The notes under the pieces were generated by a model. It made no database searches, was not told where the DNA came from, and saw nothing but the letters and a program-made list of their open reading frames with translations. From contig JBKHCM010000082.1 of the NCBI GenBank assembly GCA_046541805.1, positions 1-14,831 of the forward strand: a stretch of 14,831 nucleotides of DNA, written 5' to 3'. The translations under genes were made by a program, and so were the position numbers. The stretch is from JAAAPF01 sp046541805. GTDB taxonomy: Bacteria; Pseudomonadota; Alphaproteobacteria; Geminicoccales; Geminicoccaceae. Below are positions 8,260-14,831 of this stretch, piece by piece; positions within the stretch are counted from its first letter, which is position 1; the number at the start of each line of letters is the position of its first letter.

Positions 8260-9218
8260 GCACCGATTTCGAGCATCCCGGCGGGCCTCATCCCTCCGAA
8301 ACGCTGCTCCACCGCTTGGTCGACGGCGACCTCCGCGGTGGCGACAAGGTCGCCGTCGAGGCGATGCTCGCCGCCGACAAGGAGGCGCTCGCCACGGTGC
8401 GGTCCTATCAGCACCAGAACATCTTGCTGCAGGCGCTGCACCCGCGCCGCGACGAGGACACGATGCTTCCGGCCGCGGCCTTGAACCTCGCCCGCGGGCT
8501 GCGCCGGCGGCGGACGGTGCAGCGCGCCGCCGCCGCGTCGCTGGCGGCGGTGGCGCTGTTCGGCGCCGGCACCGCGGGCTGGCACGCCCAGGGCTATGTC
8601 GAGCGGATGTTCCACACCCCGGTGGTGGCCGTCTTTCCGCCGGAGGCGATGCCGGACGCCGGCGGTGACGGCGACGACGACGACGAGGGCGGGTCGCCGC
8701 CGGCGATGTCGGCGGTGCCGACCGCCGCCGGCACCCTCGACGACGACGCCCCGGGCTGGCTCGGCAAGGACGCCCGGCAGGTGCCGGTGCACCCGCCGAA
8801 CCTGCAGCAGGTGGGCTACCAGCTGGTCGACGGCCGCGCCGACCTCACCGCCTACGGCCCGGTCATCCGCTTCGCCTACACGCCGACCGAGGAGGAGAGC
8901 CCCCGGCTGGCGCTGACCGTGGCCTCGTTCGGGAGCGACCGGCAGAGCTTGGCGACGACGATCAACCCGCAGCACGCCTCGCTCTTCTGGCACTCCGGGC
9001 CCCTGCTCTACGCCCTTTCGGGCGACGTGGCGCCGGGCCAGCTCTTGAGCGTCGCCGACGCGGTCAGCCGGGCCGAAGGCGACTCCTCGGGCTCGTCCGG
9101 CGAGGCCGGCGAGGCGGCGGAGCCGGCGGCGGGCAGCGGTAAGACCCGGGCGGCCGACGACCGGGCGCTGAAGGTGACCCCCGTCTCGGGCGACAGCGAC
9201 CCGGCGAAGGAGCTTTGA
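8256..9218 (+). CDS. Membrane-bound anti-sigma factor (zinc-less)
   Basis: A 320-aa single-pass inner-membrane protein, the likely inhibitor of the ECF sigma factor encoded just before it. The cytoplasmic domain (about 12-85) holds the anti-sigma pattern LHRLVDGDL, VEAMLAAD, then YQHQNILLQAL. It lacks the HxxxCxxC zinc motif of ZAS anti-sigma factors; the only candidate position reads HPSETLLH with no cysteine. A basic RRRR stretch at 83-86 precedes one membrane helix at about 91-109, predicting cytoplasmic N-terminus. The periplasmic part has an acidic linker (DGDDDDEGG, 138-146), a folded domain at about 180-272 (VGYQLVDGRADL to LLYALSGDVAP), and a low-complexity Gly/Ser/Ala/Glu tail. The domain order resembles anti-sigma proteins common in alphaproteobacteria. 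The signal that releases the sigma factor is unknown. Confidence 0.85.
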   Translation: MSTDFEHPGGPHPSETLLHRLVDGDLRGGDKVAVEAMLAADKEALATVRSYQHQNILLQALHPRRDEDTMLPAAALNLARGLRRRRTVQRAAAASLAAVALFGAGTAGWHAQGYVERMFHTPVVAVFPPEAMPDAGGDGDDDDEGGSPPAMSAVPTAAGTLDDDAPGWLGKDARQVPVHPPNLQQVGYQLVDGRADLTAYGPVIRFAYTPTEEESPRLALTVASFGSDRQSLATTINPQHASLFWHSGPLLYALSGDVAPGQLLSVADAVSRAEGDSSGSSGEAGEAAEPAAGSGKTRAADDRALKVTPVSGDSDPAKEL

Positions 9219-9223
9219 CGGCG

Positions 9224-9238
9224 GGGCGCGGTGCGCCC
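9224..9238 (+). terminator. Possible terminator hairpin after the anti-sigma gene
   Basis: GGGCGC and GCGCCC form a perfect 6-bp stem with a GGT loop, starting 5 nt after the stop of the anti-sigma gene. No T-run follows (TCCCGTCC), so intrinsic termination would be weak; it could instead stabilise the 3' end. Confidence 0.35.
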
Positions 9239-9313
9239 TCCCGTCCGCGGCCGCCATTGGGTACAAGAGCCCCCTAAGATAACGCGCGCATGCGCCGATC
9301 AGGAGGCTCGCCG

Positions 9314-11263
<1,950 letters not shown>

Positions 11264-11285
11264 CCCGCGCCCTCGCCGGCCGCTG

Positions 11286-12698
11286 GTGGGCGAGGTGCCG
11301 CGCGCCCGGGCGCGGCGCCATCCTGTCCGGCTCGCGCGTGAGCTGGCGCTTTGGGCCGCGCCCGGCTGGGCGGCGCTCTTGATCGGTGCCGGGCTCGGCT
11401 GGTGGGCGTGGACGGCGGTGCCGGCCGGCGGGCTCGTCACCGCGGTGGTGGCGACGCCCTTGGCGGTGGCGCGGCGGCGCTTCGTCGAGGAACTCTGTGC
11501 GCTTGTCGACAGCTGGCCCGAGGGGCTCGAGCGCGCGCCCCCCAGGCGGGGCGGCTGGATCGTCGACGGCACGTTCGTCACCCATCTCTGGCGCTTCTTC
11601 GGCTGGCTCAAGCGGCGCGCCGAGCGCGACGCCGCCGAACAGGCTTTGCAGCAGCGCCTGATGGAGGTGCTGCCCGACCCGCTGTTGCAGGTGAACCCGA
11701 AGGGCCGCGTCGTCTACGCCAACCGCGCCGCGGTCGAGTGGCTCGGCGGCGAGCTGCTGGAGCGACCCTTGAGCCGCATCATCCGCGACCCCGACGTGCT
11801 CGGCGCGGTGACGACCGCGCTCGACGCCGACCTCGCCAGCCAGCTCACCATCGCCGAGCCGCGCGCGCGGGGGCGCAGCTTTCAGGTGGAGGTGCTGCCG
11901 ATGCGCATCGCCGGCGAGCCGCCGCGGGCCCTGCTCGTGCTGCGCGAGCGCACGAGCGAGCATTTGAGCCAGCGCATGATCAGCGACTTCGTCGCCAACG
12001 CCAGCCACGAGATCCGCACGCCGCTCACCACCGTGCGCGGGCTGATCGAGACGCTCAGGGGCCCCGCGCGGGACGACCCCGCGGTCAGCGAGCGTTTTCT
12101 GGCGACGATGGCGGCGGAGGCCGAGCGCATGAACCGGCTGGTCGACGAGCTCATGACCCTCTCGAAGGTCGAGCTCATGGAGCGCGACCGGCCGCGCCGG
12201 CCGGTCGACGTCGCCGAGCTCGTGGACGCCGTCCGCTCGGCCCAGGAGGCGCGCGCGGTGGCGGCCGGCGTGACCCTCGTCGTCGACGTCGAGCCCGACC
12301 TGCCCACGCTCCCGGGCGACCCCGATCAGCTCCACCAGGTGCTGGCCAACCTCGTCGACAACGCGCTCAAATACGGCGCCGGCGGTGGCCGGGTCGAGCT
12401 GCGGGCGCGCCGCCACGATACGGCCCCGCCGCGCGCCGGCCGGCTCGCCGGTCTCGCCGCCGTCGCCCTCGAGGTCGTCGACCACGGCGAGGGCGTTCCC
12501 CCCGAAGCGGTGCCGCGGCTGACCGAGCGCTTCTTCCGCGTCGACACGTCGCGCTCGCGCCGGCTCGGCGGCACCGGCCTCGGCCTCGCCATCGTCAAGC
12601 ACATCGTCAGCCGGCACCGCGGCCATCTGGCGGTCGACAGCGTGCTCGGCGAGGGTAGTCGCTTCACCGTCTTCTTGGCCCTCGACCCCGAGGCTTGA
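11286..12698 (+). CDS. phoR: Membrane sensor histidine kinase, PhoR type
   Basis: A 470-aa sensor kinase. Two hydrophobic segments at about 22-43 and 45-62 with almost no loop between them mean no periplasmic sensor, as in PhoR. A PAS-like domain follows at about 124-218 (LPDPLLQVNPKGRVVYANRAA). The dimerisation/phosphoacceptor domain has FVANASHEIRTPLTTVRGLIETL with phospho-His241. The ATPase domain has N-box NLVDNALKYG with Asn359, the G1 box DHGEGVPPE, and GGTGLGLAIVKHI. This architecture matches PhoR, the phosphate-starvation kinase that phosphorylates PhoB. It starts 22 nt after aacS at a GTG; a second GTG at 11295 is equally possible, and neither has a clear Shine-Dalgarno sequence. No phoB, pst or phoU gene is in the window, so phosphate sensing is inferred from architecture only. 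Confidence 0.8.
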   Translation: MGEVPRARARRHPVRLARELALWAAPGWAALLIGAGLGWWAWTAVPAGGLVTAVVATPLAVARRRFVEELCALVDSWPEGLERAPPRRGGWIVDGTFVTHLWRFFGWLKRRAERDAAEQALQQRLMEVLPDPLLQVNPKGRVVYANRAAVEWLGGELLERPLSRIIRDPDVLGAVTTALDADLASQLTIAEPRARGRSFQVEVLPMRIAGEPPRALLVLRERTSEHLSQRMISDFVANASHEIRTPLTTVRGLIETLRGPARDDPAVSERFLATMAAEAERMNRLVDELMTLSKVELMERDRPRRPVDVAELVDAVRSAQEARAVAAGVTLVVDVEPDLPTLPGDPDQLHQVLANLVDNALKYGAGGGRVELRARRHDTAPPRAGRLAGLAAVALEVVDHGEGVPPEAVPRLTERFFRVDTSRSRRLGGTGLGLAIVKHIVSRHRGHLAVDSVLGEGSRFTVFLALDPEA

Positions 12699-12733
12699 GG
12701 CCCTCTTGCGCGCCGCCGCGGCTGCGTGCACCA

Positions 12734-12752
12734 CTGCTGGCGAGACCAGCAG
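12734..12752 (+). terminator. Inverted repeat after phoR (weak terminator or operator)
   Basis: CTGCTGG-CGAGA-CCAGCAG is a perfect 7-bp inverted repeat in the 87-nt gap between phoR and the ABM gene, 35 nt after the phoR stop and 33 nt before the next start. There is no following T-run, so it may be a weak terminator, an mRNA-processing structure or a binding site for a dimeric regulator of the downstream gene. Confidence 0.35.
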
Positions 12753-12785
12753 CGGCGGTCAACGACAAGAGAGGGAGGTGTCGGG

Positions 12786-13076
12786 ATGCGCGTCGTCGTG
12801 TTGGCGCGGGTCGAGGCGTTGCCCGGCCACGAGGCGGAGGTGGAACAGCTGCTCAAATGGCAGGTGGGACCGACCCTCGAGGAGCGTGGCTGCCTGAACT
12901 ACGACCTGCACCGGGACCGCGAGAACCCGCGCGTGTTCTGGTTGCACGAGACCTGGGCATGCGAGGCCGATCTCGACCGGCACAGCCGCTCCGAGCATCT
13001 GACGCTCAATCGCGAGCGGCTGCGCGCCCATCTGGCGACCGCGACCGAGATCCACCGGCTCGCCAAGCTGGGCTGA
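12786..13076 (+). CDS. Antibiotic biosynthesis monooxygenase (ABM) domain protein, YgiN-like
   Basis: A 96-aa single-domain ABM (dimeric alpha/beta barrel) protein. The pattern is typical: first strand MRVVVLARVEALPGHEAEVEQLL, then PTLEERGCLNYDLHRDRENPRVFWLHETWACEADLDRHSRSEH, and a final helix LRAHLATATEI. Relatives include YgiN quinol monooxygenase and heme- or quinone-modifying enzymes, but many members are uncharacterised and the substrate cannot be read here. The ATG at 12786 is chosen over an upstream in-frame ATG at 12726 because GGGAGG lies seven bases before it and homology begins at this Met; the upstream extension would also read through the inverted repeat. The gene ends 21 nt from the convergent fliP stop. 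Confidence 0.88.
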   Translation: MRVVVLARVEALPGHEAEVEQLLKWQVGPTLEERGCLNYDLHRDRENPRVFWLHETWACEADLDRHSRSEHLTLNRERLRAHLATATEIHRLAKLG

Positions 13077-13079
13077 CGA

Positions 13080-13095
13080 CCGCCGGCCGGGGCGG
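13080..13095. terminator. Possible bidirectional hairpin between ABM gene and fliP
   Basis: CCGCC and GGCGG flank the palindromic loop GGCCGG in the 21-nt space between two convergent stop codons. Being symmetric it could serve both directions, but it has no T-run on either side, so the call is tentative. Confidence 0.3.
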
Positions 13096-13097
13096 CG

Positions 13098-13868
13098 TCA
13101 GCCGCCCGCGAGGCTTCCGACGGTGGCGTAGCTCTCCACCAGCGAGCCCACCACCAGGTACCAGCCGTCGACCAGCACGAAGAAGATGAGCTTGAACGGC
13201 AGCGAGATCATCACCGGCGGCACCATCATCATCCCCATCGACATCAGGATCGACGCCACGACCATGTCGATGATGAGAAACGGCAGATAGACCAGAAAGC
13301 CGATTTCGAAGGCGCGGCGCAGCTCGCTGATCATGAAGGCCGGGATCAAGACGCGGAAGGGCAGCGCCGCGGGCTCGTCGACATCCTCGACTTCGGCGAG
13401 ATCCATGAACAGGGCGACGTCCTTGGCGCGGACGTGGCCGCGCATGAATTCGTGCACCGGGGCGGCGGCCGCCTCCAGCGCCGCCATCTCCTCCATCTCC
13501 TCGGCGAGCAGCGGCGCGATGCCGGCCTCGTAGGACTCCTCGAAGACCGGCGCCATCACGAACAGCGTCAAGAAGAGGGCGAGGCTCACCAGCACGGAGT
13601 TGGGCGGCGTCGTCTGCAGACCGAGCGCGGTGCGCAAAAAGGCGAGCACGACGACGATGCGGGTGAACGAGGTCACCATCACGAGGATGCCCGGCGCCAC
13701 GCTCAAGACGGTGACGAGCAGCATCAGCTGGAAGACGCGGGCGGTGACGCTGCCGCCGCTCTCACCGAGATCCAGCGAGAGCGATTGCGCCGCCGCCGGC
13801 GTCACGGCGAGCCCGGCAGCGACGAGCGCGGCGAGGGCGAGCGCCAAGAGGCGCAGGCGGCGGCTCAC
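13098..13868 (-). CDS. fliP: Flagellar export gate protein FliP
   Basis: A 256-aa inner-membrane component of the flagellar type III export gate, which forms the pore with FliQ and FliR. A cleavable signal peptide is visible (SRRLR, hydrophobic 7-22, AAA before Gln28). The mature protein has the family blocks MVTSFTRIVVVLAFLRTALG at 64-83, TPPNSVLVSLALFLTLFVM at 87-105, HEFMRGHVRAKDVALF at 139-154, IPAFMISELRRAFEIGF at 175-191, and MMMVPPVMISLPFKL with FVLVDGW near the end. The linker at 121-135 is unusually rich in Glu and Ala. A GTG at 13868 is taken as start because GGGAGG lies about six bases upstream and it gives the complete signal peptide. The start overlaps the fliO stop by four bases (GTGA), indicating coupled translation. 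fliQ, fliR and flhB do not follow. Confidence 0.96.
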   Translation of the reverse strand: MSRRLRLLALALAALVAAGLAVTPAAAQSLSLDLGESGGSVTARVFQLMLLVTVLSVAPGILVMVTSFTRIVVVLAFLRTALGLQTTPPNSVLVSLALFLTLFVMAPVFEESYEAGIAPLLAEEMEEMAALEAAAAPVHEFMRGHVRAKDVALFMDLAEVEDVDEPAALPFRVLIPAFMISELRRAFEIGFLVYLPFLIIDMVVASILMSMGMMMVPPVMISLPFKLIFFVLVDGWYLVVGSLVESYATVGSLAGG

Positions 13869-14167
13869 GCCGGCCTCCCGGGGGGCGGGCCCGCCGCGGG
13901 GTCGAGGTCTGCCGGCTCGCTGGCGAGCGCCACCGGCGTCGCGGGGCCGAGCACCAAAAGGTGCTCGCGCCCGCCGTCGCGCACCCGCACCAGGCGGTGG
14001 CGGGCGTCGAGCGCCAGCGTCTCCACCAGGGCGAGACGCCGGCTCGCCATCCCGCCGGTGCGCTGCCGCCACAGCCGCAGGCCCACGGCGAGCAGGGCCA
14101 AAAGGCCGAGGACGGCGGCGAGGGCGCCGACGGTCTCGGCGAACCGGGCGGGATCGAGGACGTCCAT
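13865..14167 (-). CDS. fliO: Flagellar biosynthesis protein FliO
   Basis: A 100-aa protein with a single membrane helix at about 13-33 followed by a basic WRQRTGG and a short cytoplasmic domain with LALVETLALDARHRLVRVRDGGREHLLVLGP, the usual FliO pattern (a basic-residue-flanked beta domain and a Pro-rich tail). FliO assists assembly or stability of the FliP pore in the flagellar export gate. FliO is poorly conserved, and the call rests on this pattern plus its position directly before fliP, overlapping it by four bases. The start is ambiguous: ATG at 14167 overlaps the upstream stop as TGATG, while a GTG at 14170 would add one residue and overlap as GTGA. Either way, translation is coupled to the preceding gene. 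Confidence 0.88.
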   Translation of the reverse strand: MDVLDPARFAETVGALAAVLGLLALLAVGLRLWRQRTGGMASRRLALVETLALDARHRLVRVRDGGREHLLVLGPATPVALASEPADLDPAAGPPPGRPA

Positions 14168-14544
14168 CACGTCGCGCCGCCGCGGCCGTAGCGCTCGGCC
14201 TCGCCGTAGGCCTGCCGCGCCAGCCGGCGCTGGGCGGCGCCGGTGATCGCTTCGCGGGTGCTGGCGTGGGCCGCCTTGATGCGGGCGTGGAAGCGCTCGA
14301 CCTCGTCGAGCACGTGCACGAGCGCCCGCTTGCCGGCCGCGGAGGGGCGTGGGCCGATGCGGGCCAAGAGCGCCTCGAGCTGGCTGGCGAGAGCGTCGAG
14401 ATCGGGCGCGCCATCGCCTTCGAGCGCGCGGGCGTCGTGTCTGAGCGCGGCGACGAGCGCCTCGGCCAAAGGGGTCAACTCGTCGCGCCCGGCCGGCGCG
14501 TGCCCGGGTGCTGCGGGCTTGGGCGGTGTGTGCGGATCCGTCAT
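14167..14544 (-). CDS. Unrecognised helical protein in flagellar operon, possibly FlgN-like
   Basis: A 125-aa protein I cannot assign with certainty. After a Pro-rich N-terminus (about 1-20) it appears wholly helical and charged: LAEALVAALRHDARALEG, LDALASQLEALLARIG, VLDEVERFHARIKAAHASTREAITGAAQRRLARQ, ending in AYGEAERYGRGG. Heptad-like leucines, no membrane segment, and a terminal Tyr-Gly element resemble small flagellar export chaperones of the FlgN/FliT kind, but this is inference from size, helicity and location. It overlaps fliO by one to four bases, so production is coupled to the export gate. The ATG at 14544 has only a weak purine stretch (GGGG) before it. It lies 84 nt after the stop of the cut gene upstream. 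Confidence 0.7.
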   Translation of the reverse strand: MTDPHTPPKPAAPGHAPAGRDELTPLAEALVAALRHDARALEGDGAPDLDALASQLEALLARIGPRPSAAGKRALVHVLDEVERFHARIKAAHASTREAITGAAQRRLARQAYGEAERYGRGGAT

Positions 14545-14628
14545 CGCGATCGACCCCGAAACCGAGGGTGGCGCCGCCGCGCCGGGGCGCGGCGCGGGGT
14601 TCGTCGGCGCCGTTGTCGCCCGTCGTGG

Positions 14629-14831
14629 TTAAGCGGCCGTTAGCGGGGGGGGTCGATCCTGCCGGGAGCCCGCCGCCGGCCGCTCCAGCTCGGCCAGGAG
14701 CCGCTCGCTGGCGCCGGAGAGCGGGGGCTCCCAGTCGCCCGGTCGGGCCTCGGCCGAAGCCGCCGGCGGGGCGGCCGTCGCCGACGGCGGGCGCTCGGCG
14801 TGCGGGGTCGGCGTCGCCGGCGCCGCGTAGG
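14629..14831 (-). CDS. C-terminal end of an unidentified gene, cut by the window edge
   Basis: A minus-strand frame is open from the right edge to a TAA at 14631-14629, giving 66 complete codons. The fragment is Pro/Ala-rich at first (AAPATPTPHAERPPSATAAPPAA), then has a short charged helix-like piece GDWEPPLSGASERLLAELERP, and ends in a Pro-rich tail. Third-base GC bias and the amphipathic SERLLAELER piece favour this frame over the others, which read as Arg-rich or lack a nearby stop. It runs in the same direction as the flagellar genes and so is probably another member of that operon. The conserved part lies outside the window, so no family can be named. Confidence 0.5.
   Translation of the reverse strand, partial: YAAPATPTPHAERPPSATAAPPAASAEARPGDWEPPLSGASERLLAELERPAAGSRQDRPPPLTAA

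Noticed and set aside
9286..9295. GCGCATGCGC palindrome before aacS
   Set aside because: A 10-bp GC-rich palindrome is expected by chance in this composition, and it carries no spacing or repeat partner.
13869..14414. Extension of fliP upstream of the GTG at 13868
   Set aside because: It would read out of frame through fliO and the upstream gene and bury the FliP signal peptide in Arg/Pro-rich sequence.

Overview
The window is chromosomal DNA of very high GC content. Gene families and style (class II DAHP synthase, ECF sigma factor with a zinc-less membrane anti-sigma, ExaC-type aldehyde dehydrogenase, single polar-type flagellar genes) point to an alphaproteobacterium, perhaps of the Rhodospirillales/Geminicoccales type; that placement is inference. 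Thirteen protein genes are supported, one of them cut by the right edge. I found no rRNA, tRNA, CRISPR, insertion sequence or other mobile element.

Region 1 (137-3225, minus strand): a short-chain alcohol/aldehyde oxidation operon transcribed right to left as exaC-type NAD aldehyde dehydrogenase, a DUF779 protein of unknown function, and adhP-type zinc alcohol dehydrogenase. Together these would take ethanol to acetaldehyde to acetate. A 306-nt divergent promoter region (3226-3531) separates it from gabD (3532-5016, plus strand), a succinate-semialdehyde dehydrogenase without a neighbouring gabT.

Region 2 (5153-7649, plus strand): class II DAHP synthase, the first step of aromatic biosynthesis, followed 16 nt later by a divergent nicotinate-phosphoribosyltransferase-like gene.

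Region 3 (7732-9218, plus strand): an ECF sigma factor and its single-pass membrane anti-sigma factor, overlapping by ATGA and followed by a small GC hairpin.

Region 4 (9314-13076, plus strand): acetoacetyl-CoA synthetase (entry of acetoacetate into central metabolism or polyhydroxybutyrate turnover), a PhoR-type membrane sensor kinase without a response regulator in the window, and a small ABM-family monooxygenase-like protein.

Region 5 (13098-14831, minus strand): the end of a flagellar operon: a cut gene with a Pro/Ala-rich tail, an unrecognised helical 125-aa protein, fliO and fliP, with overlapping reading frames. It converges on the ABM gene with only 21 nt between stops.

Most of the window is ordinary core and accessory metabolism. 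The points most worth a second look are the DUF779 protein inside a complete alcohol-to-acid operon, the altered active-site loop of the nicotinate-phosphoribosyltransferase homologue beside aroG, and the unknown gene translationally coupled to fliO.
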